A stretch of DNA of 64,000 nt from the NCBI RefSeq assembly GCF_004015185.1, contig NZ_CP025746.1, positions 4,729,776-4,793,775 on the forward strand, read 5' to 3'. The notes beneath the pieces were generated by a model, which was not told where the DNA came from, did not search any database, and was given only the letters and a program-made list of their open reading frames with translations. Position numbers and translations under genes: made by a program. The DNA is from Clostridium manihotivorum. GTDB taxonomy: Bacteria; Bacillota; Clostridia; Clostridiales; Clostridiaceae. Of this stretch, positions 43,458 through 53,263 are shown in pieces (within the stretch, counting starts at the first letter, position 1; every line of letters begins with the position of its first letter).

Positions 43458-43847
43458 TTATTCAAGTTTGTTTTCTTCAATATATTTGTCTACATCAATT
43501 ATAACCTTGTTCTTAATGCTAAGAATTTTCTTTGGTAAACTAATAATCAAATTACTCCCATCAAAGTTGCCTGCTATATTTCTTGAATCAACATTTGGTA
43601 CATAGAAGGTTTTCCTCACATTATTAACCTGTTGAAAGAAAACCACCCCTCCATATCCACTCCTATTTGACACTCTCTTTATTAGCACATCAATAGTCAA
43701 GTAATCATTGTCATAGTTCAAATTTATGTTATCTCTAGGCACCCCTATTAGCTTACCAAGAACCACATACTTATCATCTAAATCTAGCATTTTAAATTCA
43801 GCTTTGCTTTCATTAAAATTGCTCATCATATTAAATAATGCAAACAT
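43458..43847 (-). CDS. Hsp20 / alpha-crystallin family small heat shock protein
   Basis: 129 residues from the chosen start. The alpha-crystallin domain is recognisable: KLIGVPRDNINLNYDNDYLTIDV, then RKTFYVPNVDSRNIAGNFDGSNLIISLPK, the beta strands ending in the usual L-x-I-x-L-P-K. The open frame extends nine codons further to a GTG (43874) without a ribosome site, whereas CGAGGAAA precedes the ATG at 43847. Downstream of, and probably co-transcribed with, a MerR regulator that may control it. Confidence 0.82.
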   Translation of the reverse strand: MFALFNMMSNFNESKAEFKMLDLDDKYVVLGKLIGVPRDNINLNYDNDYLTIDVLIKRVSNRSGYGGVVFFQQVNNVRKTFYVPNVDSRNIAGNFDGSNLIISLPKKILSIKNKVIIDVDKYIEENKLE

Positions 43848-43925
43848 TAAGTTTTCCTCGATAAAATTGCTCACATTTTATTCTATTTATAACTTGACTT
43901 TTTGTTCATATTAAATAATTACAGA

Positions 43926-44885
43926 TCATTTTTTGAAATTATTTTTAAAATAGGTTTCAACATCACTACCAGTTTCCTTGATAAAAGCATCATTTGAACG
44001 TTTAACCATTATAGACAGACCTTCTATATACTCTTTAAAATCTTCGTTCAGTACCTTCAAACAGGATGTAATTTTATTTCTCACCTCACCTACAACTTTA
44101 GTTTCCTCTTCTATAAACTTTTCCTCAGAATATTTAAATTTTATATAACGCTCTTTAAGAGCATTATCTTCCTTTGTAAGTTTCATAAAAGCCTTTACAT
44201 CTTCTGACATATCTTCTGCCTTAGATTTAATGCCAATTATATTTTCAGTAAATTTTACTACTCCGTTTTTATATTGCTTCATATCTCCTATATTGATATT
44301 TTCGTACCACTTTACAAAGTAACTATTACTATCTATAGTATCAATATCATCTAGAACCTCTACCAACTCTATCCATGCCTTCTTTTTTTCTTCGCTATCT
44401 ATATTAATATTTAGAAATGGCTCATGCCATGCTAAAACTATTTGTCCAAACTTTCCAGGAAATTTGTCAAGGATCATTTCCGATATTAATTTTTTCTTTT
44501 CCATCATAGATATCTCCAGGCTTTTTCTTAACTTTACAACGTTGTCTCCAGCTTCATTATAATTGTCAAAAGATTTATCAATAAGTTTAGAAATTACAAC
44601 CTTACTATTTTCAAGTTCTTCCATCTTTTTATTCAATATATCTAAAGAACTTTTCATTACTTCATTAAATTGTCTCTTTCCTTCTAAGATTTCTTTGATA
44701 TCTGCCAATGGTATATTTAACATTCTTAAAGCCGCTATCAAATTGAGCTTTATCACATGTTCTTCTGAATATTCCCTATATGAGTTTTCCTCATTTTTAT
44801 GTGGTTCAATCATTTTTAAATCTTCATAATACTTTATAGCTCTTTTAGTCAATCCAGTTTTTAAAGATACTTCTTTTATATTCAT
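43926..44885 (-). CDS. MerR-family transcriptional regulator with long C-terminal domain
   Basis: 319 residues from the ATG at 44885 (GGGAGA eight bases before; earlier in-frame ATGs lack a site). The N-terminal MerR winged helix is at residues 1-70 (IKEVSLKTGLTKRAIKYYEDL, YREYSEEHVIKL), a dimerising coiled coil runs to about 130, and a helical C-terminal domain of about 190 residues that I do not recognise follows; it has no Cys cluster, so a small organic ligand is more likely than a metal. 50 bases before the Hsp20 gene. Confidence 0.85.
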   Translation of the reverse strand: MNIKEVSLKTGLTKRAIKYYEDLKMIEPHKNEENSYREYSEEHVIKLNLIAALRMLNIPLADIKEILEGKRQFNEVMKSSLDILNKKMEELENSKVVISKLIDKSFDNYNEAGDNVVKLRKSLEISMMEKKKLISEMILDKFPGKFGQIVLAWHEPFLNINIDSEEKKKAWIELVEVLDDIDTIDSNSYFVKWYENINIGDMKQYKNGVVKFTENIIGIKSKAEDMSEDVKAFMKLTKEDNALKERYIKFKYSEEKFIEEETKVVGEVRNKITSCLKVLNEDFKEYIEGLSIMVKRSNDAFIKETGSDVETYFKNNFKK

Positions 44886-45285
44886 ACTTAACATCTCCCT
44901 TACATAAATAACCAATCGCTTAATTTTAATCATCTTATAATAAATCAAGTTATTTAATTCTATTTTTCATTTAACTAATGAATAATAGAGATTTATGCTC
45001 TAAAGAAACTAATTAGCTCAATTTAATTGTAAAGATATACGTTAGGTATATGTCAATAAAAAATTTATATTTTTGTATTTTTATTACAATACCAATAAAT
45101 AACCCGAATATTTACTTAAATAAATCGCAAATAATTCACAATATTTATCTTCTCAAAAAGTATAAAGCTGCACTAACCACTCCTTAGTTTAATCTCTTAA
45201 ACTCTTTACTTAACAATTGCAGACACCTTCAATATTAATAATTTTTAACTTATAATTAACCTATGTTTACTAAAATTAATAATCA
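44886..45285. other. AT-rich gap between divergent genes
   Basis: About 400 bases without any gene, RNA or member of the repeat families A to D that I can support. Confidence 0.5.
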
Positions 45286-45314
45286 TTGATTATTCGTATT
45301 TATAATGCTATAAT
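45286..45314 (+). promoter_or_regulatory. Promoter of the large secreted protein gene
   Basis: TTGATT (45286-45291), 17 bases, TATAAT (45309-45314), leaving a 5' leader of about 95 bases before ATG 45416. No recognised riboswitch in the leader. Confidence 0.65.
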
Positions 45315-45415
45315 TTCCTTGGATTGATTTTCCATAAATTCTATTTATCCAACAAATACGATTTTTAAAAAACGAATCAATCTACCAAATAAAAATTTAA
45401 GGGGGATTAATTTTA

Positions 45416-48400
45416 ATGTCACTGAGAAAAATGATGTCTCGCAAGTCGCTAATGGCTATAACGCTTTCAATCGCCTTGACTCTTGAACTTTCAGGTTTTA
45501 CTGCTCCTTTTGTAAGCGGTACCCTAAAGGTTGCAAAAGCTGCTGATAACACTTCAACAGCATACAGCTGGAATAACACCATACCAGTAAAAACTCCCGC
45601 TGCTGGAGCTAAAAACAATGGAAAAGTTGTTTTATTTGATAATGCTCATGATAATGCAGCCGGACAAGCTGACTGGGTAATTGACGGAGGCTTTTCGGAC
45701 TTTGCAGATGCACTTGTGAATCAAGGCTACACTGTAAAAGAATATAGAGGTGTAGATAAAAATAATGATGGTGCTATAAGATTTTATGACGACAGAAGCT
45801 TACCAGCAGATCAAGAAGGCACTTCAGCTGATAAAAACGAAGCAATAATAACCTATGATGCAATAAAAGATGCTGATGTATTTGTAACCGCAGAGGCTAA
45901 CAGACCTTTTAGGAAATCCGAGTATGAAGCCTTAAAGAAATTTGTTGACTCAGGTAAGGGTGTTTACTTTATAGCAGACCACTATAATGGAGATAGAAAT
46001 TTAAACACTTGGGATTCAACAGAAGTTTATGACGGTTATAACAGATGTGATAACGCTAACTATAATATGAACGGTGTCTATGGAGATCTAAGAAATACCA
46101 AAGATGCTTCAAAGGGATGGCTTTCAGAAAACTTCGGATTAAGATTTAGATTTAATGCTGGTGATTCAAATCCGCTAAATTCTGGACAAACAGGTCCTAC
46201 AGATATAAGACCAACAACAGAAACTGAAGGATTAACTGATGGAGTTGTTGGCCAAAAAATTCTTATGGCAGCGGGCTCTACTATTGCAATAACTGATCCA
46301 AATAAAGCCAAAGGTATAGTATACTTTAATGAAACTGACGACCTAAAACCTTGGGCTAGTGGAGTTGAAAACTCTCATGGTGGCAGCAGTATATATTTCG
46401 GAGGTCATAAGGAAGGTGCCTTTGTGGCTATATCAAAGCCAAGCAAGGGAAGAGCAGCATTTATAGGTGATTCTTCTCCTCTAGAAGACAAAACACCAAA
46501 GTATAAAAATGCAACAAACGGAAATGCTAAAACCACTTATGATGGATGGAATGAACTAGGTAACGCAGCTAAACTTTCTGTAAACATAGTAAATTGGCTT
46601 GCAGATTCAACTCAAGATTATGTAGGCTTCGGAAGTACTACTCATCCTTCAGACGTATACGGAGCAACTTATACTCCAATGGCTGATGTAGAAAAATCTG
46701 ACCCAGATAACGGTAATCCATGGTCAGCTCCAGCAAATGGCTTTGATCCTTGGAATACTGACACGTGGAAACCAGGTTCTTATGGTGCTCCATATCTAAC
46801 TACACCTACAACACCTACTGATCCTACTCAAAGTACATTTAAATTATCTCTTTATCCAAGCTATGTATATGCAAATGAACCTTTTGCTTTAAATATAGGA
46901 GGAAATGGTTCCGGTGTCAGTGTTGGAATGTATCTAACTGGAGGGACTCAAGTTGGTCAAGTTTATGATAAAGCTTCAAATTCCTGGTCTACTCCTGGTT
47001 ATACAACCCTAACTGGCTCTGTGCCTTTAACTGTAACAGCAAAAATAACTAATACCGGATCAGACAACGTACTTAATATAAGACTAAAAAACGGTAAAAA
47101 TAATGTTGATACAAAAACTGCTACTACTCTAACTAGCGGATATGGTTATATAGAAGGAACCGTTGATGGAACTCCAGGAAGCTTAGTTGCTGCAGTATCT
47201 AACGGAACTGTAATCGGAACTGCTCAATCAGATGATTCTAACCATGTTAAGCTTGCAGTTAAGTCTGGAAGTGGAATAACATTAAGTCTATACGATACGG
47301 CAGGAAACAAAAAAGCTGACTTACCAAATTCCTACACCGTAACAGATGGACAAACTACTCCAATAATAAAAGTTATACCTAAGTCAAGCAATGCTAATTT
47401 AAGCTCTTTAAATATACAGACTCCAGACTTAAAGGACATAGCTACTGCACCAATTTTCTCTGCTGATGCATTAAGCTATAACTCCCAGGTTGACTATTCA
47501 GTATCTTCAGCTATAGTTACCCCAGTTGTTGCAGATAGTAAAGCTTCAGTAACTGTAAACGGAGCTTCCCTTGATAGTGGAACGGCTACTATACCTAATC
47601 TAACAATAGGTGATAACCCAGTAAATATACTAGTAACTGCTGAAGATGGAACAACTAAGACTTACACTTTGAATATTAAGAGAGATGTGTGTCATCCTTC
47701 TAATATAATAATAAGCAATACTAACTTACAGTTAAAACAAGGAGAAACTACTACATTAACAGCTACTGTAAACCCTGATGAAGCTGCAAATAAGTCAATA
47801 ACTTGGTCTTCTAGTAATACAGCTATAGCTACAGTAGATCAAGATGGAAAAGTAACAGCTGTTAGTGCTGGTGAAGCAAATATAATTGCAACAACTGTTG
47901 ATGGCAGTCTAACTGCAAGTTGTGCTATGAAGGTTATACCAAAATCAAGCAATGCAAATTTAAATTCTCTTAGTTTACAAACTAATGATTCTAAAAATAT
48001 AGCTATATCTCCAGCATTTTCAACTGATACCTTAGCTTATTCTGCATCAGTTGATTACTCAGTATCATCAGTTGTAGTTACTCCAGTTATAGCTGATTCA
48101 ACTGCAAAGGTATCTGTAAATGGTTCTGCACTTTTATCAGAAAATGCAACTATCCCTAATCTTACTGTAGGTAATAACACAATTACTATATTGGTTACAG
48201 CTGAAGATGGGACATCTAAAACTTACACAGTAAATGTTAAGAGGGATGTATGTCATCCTACAAAGGTTGAACTTAATACTTCAAGTGTACAGCTTAAGAA
48301 AAAGGATTCCTTTACTCTTGTAGCTACTGTAACACCAGTAGAAGCAGCTAACAAAGCTGTAAAATGGTCTTCAAGCAATACTTCTGTTGCAACCGTTGAT

Positions 48401-48571
48401 CAAAACGGTAAAGTCACAGCTGTTGGCAAGGGCACTGCAACTATTAAGGTAACAACAGTGGATGGAAACTACAGTGCTGCTTGTGAAGTAAAAGTTTCAT
48501 CAAAGCCTATTACTCTGAAAGACATAGTAGATGCTATATTTGATTTCTTAAGAGATTTACTTTGTCCTTAA
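45416..48571 (+). CDS. Large secreted protein: GATase-like domain plus duplicated cadherin-like and BIG2 domains
   Basis: 1051 residues. A signal peptide (about 1-42, ending VAKAADN) is followed by a domain of about 350 residues with VVLFDNAHDNAAGQADWVID, TYDAIKDADVFVTAEAN and KFVDSGKGVYFIADH, resembling the DUF4350/class I amidotransferase-like fold without an evident catalytic Cys. After a Pro/Thr linker and a beta-rich region (about 470-650) come two copies of a unit: cadherin-like beta sandwich (653-757, 840-945) and BIG2 (760-838, 947-1030), each junction marked DVCHP. It ends in a short amphipathic helix, not LPxTG. Probably wall-associated or adhesive; activity unknown. GGGGGA ribosome site. 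Confidence 0.75.
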   Translation: MSLRKMMSRKSLMAITLSIALTLELSGFTAPFVSGTLKVAKAADNTSTAYSWNNTIPVKTPAAGAKNNGKVVLFDNAHDNAAGQADWVIDGGFSDFADALVNQGYTVKEYRGVDKNNDGAIRFYDDRSLPADQEGTSADKNEAIITYDAIKDADVFVTAEANRPFRKSEYEALKKFVDSGKGVYFIADHYNGDRNLNTWDSTEVYDGYNRCDNANYNMNGVYGDLRNTKDASKGWLSENFGLRFRFNAGDSNPLNSGQTGPTDIRPTTETEGLTDGVVGQKILMAAGSTIAITDPNKAKGIVYFNETDDLKPWASGVENSHGGSSIYFGGHKEGAFVAISKPSKGRAAFIGDSSPLEDKTPKYKNATNGNAKTTYDGWNELGNAAKLSVNIVNWLADSTQDYVGFGSTTHPSDVYGATYTPMADVEKSDPDNGNPWSAPANGFDPWNTDTWKPGSYGAPYLTTPTTPTDPTQSTFKLSLYPSYVYANEPFALNIGGNGSGVSVGMYLTGGTQVGQVYDKASNSWSTPGYTTLTGSVPLTVTAKITNTGSDNVLNIRLKNGKNNVDTKTATTLTSGYGYIEGTVDGTPGSLVAAVSNGTVIGTAQSDDSNHVKLAVKSGSGITLSLYDTAGNKKADLPNSYTVTDGQTTPIIKVIPKSSNANLSSLNIQTPDLKDIATAPIFSADALSYNSQVDYSVSSAIVTPVVADSKASVTVNGASLDSGTATIPNLTIGDNPVNILVTAEDGTTKTYTLNIKRDVCHPSNIIISNTNLQLKQGETTTLTATVNPDEAANKSITWSSSNTAIATVDQDGKVTAVSAGEANIIATTVDGSLTASCAMKVIPKSSNANLNSLSLQTNDSKNIAISPAFSTDTLAYSASVDYSVSSVVVTPVIADSTAKVSVNGSALLSENATIPNLTVGNNTITILVTAEDGTSKTYTVNVKRDVCHPTKVELNTSSVQLKKKDSFTLVATVTPVEAANKAVKWSSSNTSVATVDQNGKVTAVGKGTATIKVTTVDGNYSAACEVKVSSKPITLKDIVDAIFDFLRDLLCP
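47372..48508 (+). repeat. Tandem intragenic duplication (cadherin-like + BIG2)
   Basis: Two units of about 560 bp (47372-47931 and 47932-48508), each beginning VIPKSSNANL and holding AEDGTxKTYTxNxKRDVCHP. The duplicated protein segments are clearly alignable while the DNA has drifted, so the duplication is not recent. Confidence 0.8.
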
Positions 48572-48676
48572 TATTTAAAATTTATAAATTATAAAAAATA
48601 CTTAAATCCTGTTATATAAATATATACATGCTAAAACAGTTTATTAATGTAAAAACTTAATTATAAGTATAATAGG

Positions 48677-48745
48677 AAAAGTCACTGAAGCAATCTTCAG
48701 TGACTTTTTCGCGTATCTGCCTTTTCTAATTATATGTTAAGTAAT
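48677..48745 (+). terminator. Terminator plus E module after the large secreted protein gene
   Basis: GTCACTGAAG, CAAT, CTTCAGTGAC and five T's (to 48709), then CGCGTATCTGCCTTTTCTAAT, the conserved E tail. Confidence 0.88.
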
Positions 48746-48759
48746 TGAGCCCTCATTGT

Positions 48760-49449
48760 TTATGATGCCACTTCCTCTTTTATCTGTATCTCTCCATCTC
48801 TAAGTCTAAGTATAGAAGTTCCATAATAAGCAGCCTCTTCTGAGTGGGTCACCTGAACTATAGTCTTTCCTAAATCCTTATTTATCTTTTGAAACAGCTT
48901 CATTATATCGGTTCCTGTTTTTGAATCTAGGTTACCTATAGGTTCATCTGCAAGAATTATATCCGGCTCAAAAACCAATGCTCTTGCAATTGCTACCCTT
49001 TGCTGCTGCCCACCAGATAGCTCCCTTGGAGTAACTTTTCTTTTATGACTCATTTCAATAGTATCTAAAATTTCCTTAAGCTTTTGCTCATATTTTTTTA
49101 GCGGCTTTCCATCAAGTATTATTGGAAGTAATATATTATCTTCTACCGTAAGGTTTGGAACCAAATTGTAGAACTGAAATACAAATCCTAGCTCTCTTCT
49201 CTTCATAATACTCTTTTGCTTCTCACTTAAACTGTTCAATTCTCTCCCATTTATTGTAACAGAACCACTAGTAGGTTTATCCAAGCCTCCCAAAAGATAT
49301 AAAAGAGTAGACTTCCCACAGCCCGATGGCCCCATTATGGATAAAAACTCTCCCTTATCTACAGAAAAATCAATATCCTTAAGAACTTCTATTTCTTCCT
49401 TACCTACTTTAAAACTCTTATTTAAACTAATTACTTCAATTGACTTCAT
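48760..49449 (-). CDS. ABC transporter ATP-binding protein (MacB/LolD type)
   Basis: 229 residues from the ATG at 49449. Walker A GPSGCGKST, Q-loop FQFYNLVPNLT, signature LSGGQQQR, Walker B IILADEPIGNLD and His in VTHSEEAA are complete, typical of the ATPases that drive FtsX/MacB permeases. An in-frame ATG nine codons upstream overlaps the permease stop, but GGAGGAT fits the downstream ATG. Works with the adjoining permease. Confidence 0.9.
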   Translation of the reverse strand: MKSIEVISLNKSFKVGKEEIEVLKDIDFSVDKGEFLSIMGPSGCGKSTLLYLLGGLDKPTSGSVTINGRELNSLSEKQKSIMKRRELGFVFQFYNLVPNLTVEDNILLPIILDGKPLKKYEQKLKEILDTIEMSHKRKVTPRELSGGQQQRVAIARALVFEPDIILADEPIGNLDSKTGTDIMKLFQKINKDLGKTIVQVTHSEEAAYYGTSILRLRDGEIQIKEEVAS

Positions 49450-49468
49450 TTTTTCATCCTCCAATTCT

Positions 49469-51952
49469 TTATTCATACTTCAATTCTTGCATTATAGATA
49501 GCTTCCTACTCTTAAATAGTACTGGTATAGTAGCCAAAAATACTAAAGCAAGTGACACTACAACTACTACTGGTAGATAGGAAATATTGAATTGCACATC
49601 AAGTGGAAGGCCTATACTTTCACTTATCTTAGACATCAAGGATGAAGTAAGATAAGAAAGAGGAGTTACTATCAACACTGCCCATATAACAGAAAGTATT
49701 GATTCTACTATTATCATTATAGCCCTTTGGCCTTTTGTCATTCCTACAGAGCTAAGCACTGCCATATCTTTCTTTCTCTGAATAAAGCTTATTCCTATAT
49801 TGTTGAGGATCCCAAAGCACCCTATAATAACTGCCATATACGAAAATATGCTAAGGATAGTCATTAGCTGCTTGTTTTGTTCTATATTACGATCCTTTGT
49901 TTCTTCAAAGGTATTTACCTGCCCGCCTAACCCCTTTATTTCTTTATTCATGTTTTCTTTTACAGTTTTAGAACTCTTAGAAGTGTTAAAGTAAACTGAA
50001 TATGACGCAGAATCGATGTATTCCTTAGGAAGAGCTTTATAATTCATTAGTATAAAAACTCCGTTATTCATTAACTTTCCGTCAATGACTCCTGCTACCT
50101 TAAAGGATTTAACCGTATTCCTAAGCTTCATATCAAAGGTGTCCCCTTTAGCTAGCTTCGCTTTTTCTGCTATTTTATCTGTTATTATAACTCCATTACT
50201 ATCACCAGCTTTGAATTTATCATATACAACTTTATTATCAGAATCATTCCAGTCTATATAATGATCGTAGTTAGTGTATTTATCTGGTTCTATAGCCATT
50301 ACGTAATATTGATTGTCTTTTATAGTGCCATGAGCGTTATACATAAATTGAATTGTATCTTTATTAACGCCGTCAGTCTTAGCTGCAACTTCCTTAATCT
50401 TATCTAAATTACTTCTAACCCCGCCACCAGAAGCTTCTATAGCAATGCTGTAATTTAACTTCTCATAAGCTTCACTTACAACATTTTTAATACTCACCCC
50501 AAGAGAATTAATTGTAATTATAGAAACTATAGATAATATCATAAGATTTACATTACCAAGTAAAACCCTTGAAGTTCTCATATTATTAAAAGATAAAGCA
50601 ATTGATCCATTTATGCCCCTAAGAACTACATAAATAAACTTTGTTAAATAATCAATAAGCTTTGGGAATATAAGCATAGAAGAGGCTACTGCCGCTATCA
50701 TTAAAAGAGGACTTATATTAATTATAATCTTGCTCTTTAAAGCATTAGCTACTATAACAACTAAAAGTAAACCTACACCAAATATAAACTTTCCTAGTCC
50801 TACTTCATTCACAGTACTTGGGTTGTTGAGTATAACATTCTTCACTTCTAACTTTCTTGTTTTTAACACCGGCAATGCTGCTGATATTATTGAAAGTAAG
50901 ATTGAGAATAGCATTCCTAATATTAAGTAATTAGGATTTATGTTTGGTTTATCAATAATTCCATATTCTCGAAGTGGAGATATAAAGTAATTTATAATAT
51001 ACAATATTCCTACACCTGCAAGATTCCCTAGTACACCACCTAGAACACCATAAACTAAGCTTTCCAAATACAGTATTCTTCTTATAGTCCCTCTTGTAGC
51101 TCCCTGACTCAAGAAGGTTCCTATAACAGGCATTCTCTCTGTTACTGTAAGCTTAAAAGAACTATATATTATGATTGCACTCATGAATACTACTATGGTA
51201 AGCATCATATAAAACATACTAGTCATCTGGGATAACTGAGACTTAACTTGCTCCTCATCAAACAATTCTTTTGCAGAGAACTTAGTATTTGAATCATTAA
51301 ATTCCTTAACAGAATCTTTTACAGAAGCTTTAACCTTATTTGCTGTGATTGAATTATATTTGCCTTGAGCTCCAAGCTTTTTAGAGATAAATTTATAAGG
51401 CACTAAAATATTAAAACTATCTTTACTATCCATATAGAAAGTACCTTGATTAGCTGATATAGCCGCGACTTTCAGAGATAACTTTTCTCCATTTAAAATT
51501 ATTTTCAGATCATCACCAAGTTTAAGCTTAAACTTATCGCTAGTTCGTTTAGAAATTATACACTTCTCATCTTGAAACTCCTTCAAGTCTTTGCCGTCTA
51601 TTAATATACTTTTATCAATATATTTATCCTCTCTTCCACTTAAACTTAAGGATTGCATTTCCTTGTTATCAAATATAACAGGAATGTTAAGCTCTGGAAG
51701 TAGGTTTTTAATTCCCTTCTCTTTTATATCATCTAAAGAAAAAGTAGTTTCTCCTGACTTAGATGATATATATACGTCTTTATTTTCTAATTGCTCAAGC
51801 TGCGGCTTCACATAACTTTCTATACCTGACTCCACTGCCCCCATACTTCCCACGAATAGTGCTGTACTTATTGTTATTGCAAGTAACAAAAGTAGAAACC
51901 TTGCTTTCTTTTCCACCATGCTTTTTACTACATACTTTAGGAATATCTTCAT
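49469..51952 (-). CDS. FtsX-like ABC permease (bacitracin-type/MacB superfamily)
   Basis: 827 residues. Layout: N-terminal helix (about 18-38), extracellular domain (40-240), three helices (245-370), a further helix group (385-480), a second extracellular domain (500-690) and three C-terminal helices (700-815). This duplicated FtsX layout is typical of export or mechanotransmission systems. The first codons lack a good ribosome site (only GGCG before ATG), and an IS607-type element ends within about 100 bases upstream, so original 5' signals may have been replaced. Confidence 0.86.
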   Translation of the reverse strand: MKIFLKYVVKSMVEKKARFLLLLLAITISTALFVGSMGAVESGIESYVKPQLEQLENKDVYISSKSGETTFSLDDIKEKGIKNLLPELNIPVIFDNKEMQSLSLSGREDKYIDKSILIDGKDLKEFQDEKCIISKRTSDKFKLKLGDDLKIILNGEKLSLKVAAISANQGTFYMDSKDSFNILVPYKFISKKLGAQGKYNSITANKVKASVKDSVKEFNDSNTKFSAKELFDEEQVKSQLSQMTSMFYMMLTIVVFMSAIIIYSSFKLTVTERMPVIGTFLSQGATRGTIRRILYLESLVYGVLGGVLGNLAGVGILYIINYFISPLREYGIIDKPNINPNYLILGMLFSILLSIISAALPVLKTRKLEVKNVILNNPSTVNEVGLGKFIFGVGLLLVVIVANALKSKIIINISPLLMIAAVASSMLIFPKLIDYLTKFIYVVLRGINGSIALSFNNMRTSRVLLGNVNLMILSIVSIITINSLGVSIKNVVSEAYEKLNYSIAIEASGGGVRSNLDKIKEVAAKTDGVNKDTIQFMYNAHGTIKDNQYYVMAIEPDKYTNYDHYIDWNDSDNKVVYDKFKAGDSNGVIITDKIAEKAKLAKGDTFDMKLRNTVKSFKVAGVIDGKLMNNGVFILMNYKALPKEYIDSASYSVYFNTSKSSKTVKENMNKEIKGLGGQVNTFEETKDRNIEQNKQLMTILSIFSYMAVIIGCFGILNNIGISFIQRKKDMAVLSSVGMTKGQRAIMIIVESILSVIWAVLIVTPLSYLTSSLMSKISESIGLPLDVQFNISYLPVVVVVSLALVFLATIPVLFKSRKLSIMQELKYE

Positions 51953-51984
51953 ATTACGCCGTTACATAAAATCTACTAAAATCT

Positions 51985-52135
51985 AATATTTAGAGATTTA
52001 TTCCTTATTCAACGCAACCTGTTTTGTCATAAGACTACTCCAGTTTGATATGTTGCTCCAAAGGCTTAAAATCCTGCGTAACGCACAGTACATATCAGCA
52101 CTATCTTGTTAGTGATATTATGCTGATTTTTTATA
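51985..52135 (-). ncRNA. Possible omega/re-RNA and right end of the TnpB element
   Basis: TnpB guide RNAs normally arise from the 3' end of tnpB and the element's right end. On the minus strand this stretch follows the tnpB stop with GC-richer, foldable sequence (ATCAGCATAATATC ... GATAGTGCTGAT; GTGCGTTACGCAGG; GTAGTCTTATGAC). The boundary with the guide cannot be placed by eye. Confidence 0.35.
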
Positions 52136-53263
52136 CCTTGAAAGATTTATTGAAGCATTTTTGTCCCTATCCATCCGAGCATTACATGATGGACAAACAA
52201 AAACTCTGTCTTTAAGTTTTAAATCTTTCTTTATTGCTCCACAACAAGAACAAGTTTTGCTTGAAGGATAAAACCTATCTGCTTTTACAAATTCAATGCC
52301 ATTAAATTTACTTTTATATTCTAAGATACTAATAAACTTATGGAAACATTGTTCTTGTATAGCCTTTGATAAGTGTCTATTTTTAAGCATCCCCTTTACA
52401 TTTAAATCTTCAACAACTATTCTGCTTGGCTTGGTTTTCACTATTGCAGTTGTTATTTGATGAATATGATTTAAACGTATATTTGAAAGCCTTCTTTGAA
52501 TAAGTTTTAATTCTCTTTCGAGTTTTTTAATATTATTAGTTTTAGTAAATTTATAACGGTTTTCACCTTCCTTTCCTATTCGAATTTTTCCATCTTCATA
52601 TTTTCTTGAAACTTGTTTCTGCTTTCTTTTTAACTTCTTTTTTAGTCTTTTCACTTCTTTAGCTTTATTAATATTTTTAAATGGTTTATCTATATTTGAA
52701 ACTATTGCTAAATCTTTTAATCCCAAATCCACACCTATTGATATATCTGTATTTTCTGATATAGTTTCTTCTTTTTCTATGCCTATAGATATATACCAAA
52801 ACTTACCGTCAAAACTTATTCTTGGATTAATATATTTAATATCTGTAGGTATTTGCTCTACTGTTTTAATCCAACCTACTTTTTCAATTAATACTAAATT
52901 TTCTTTAACTTTTAGTTTATCTGTATCATTATAGAATGAAGGTTTGCTTTTTCTTCTGCTCTTAAATCTTGGTTTATCCGCTAACCCTTTAAAGAAATTT
53001 TTATAAGCATTACAACCATCTTTTACAGCCTGTTTTGCTACATTATTAGATACTTCATTAAGCCAGTTAAGTTCTGATTTCTTTAAAATAGTTAATTCTT
53101 TTCTTAAATCTCCATCTTTTATAAACTTGCCACCATTTTTGTGATTTTCTTCTTGTTTTGCAAGTGTCCAATTATAAATATATCTTGCAGTACCAACAGA
53201 CTGCCATAATTTTTGTTCTTGCTCTATATTCGGAATAATTCTAACTTTCTTCGCCAGTATCAT
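52118..53263 (-). CDS. tnpB: TnpB, RNA-guided endonuclease of IS607-type element
   Basis: 381 residues. The RuvC active site is complete: Asp in IGVDLGLKDLAIV near residue 177, Glu in RIVVEDLNVKGML near residue 283 and Asp in MDRDKNASINL near residue 366. The zinc ribbon (C-x2-C ... C-x2-C from CSCCGAIKKDL to CPSCN) lies between. The N-terminal helix-turn-helix and WED-like part (VGTARYIYNWTL) are intact. TnpB cleaves DNA guided by a right-end RNA and helps retain the element. Overlaps tnpA by 23 bases. No frameshift or missing residue is visible. Confidence 0.92.
   Translation of the reverse strand: MILAKKVRIIPNIEQEQKLWQSVGTARYIYNWTLAKQEENHKNGGKFIKDGDLRKELTILKKSELNWLNEVSNNVAKQAVKDGCNAYKNFFKGLADKPRFKSRRKSKPSFYNDTDKLKVKENLVLIEKVGWIKTVEQIPTDIKYINPRISFDGKFWYISIGIEKEETISENTDISIGVDLGLKDLAIVSNIDKPFKNINKAKEVKRLKKKLKRKQKQVSRKYEDGKIRIGKEGENRYKFTKTNNIKKLERELKLIQRRLSNIRLNHIHQITTAIVKTKPSRIVVEDLNVKGMLKNRHLSKAIQEQCFHKFISILEYKSKFNGIEFVKADRFYPSSKTCSCCGAIKKDLKLKDRVFVCPSCNARMDRDKNASINLSRYKKSA

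Noticed and set aside
45397..46311. Minus-strand frames opposite the large secreted protein
   Set aside because: Shadow frames; no initiation signals.
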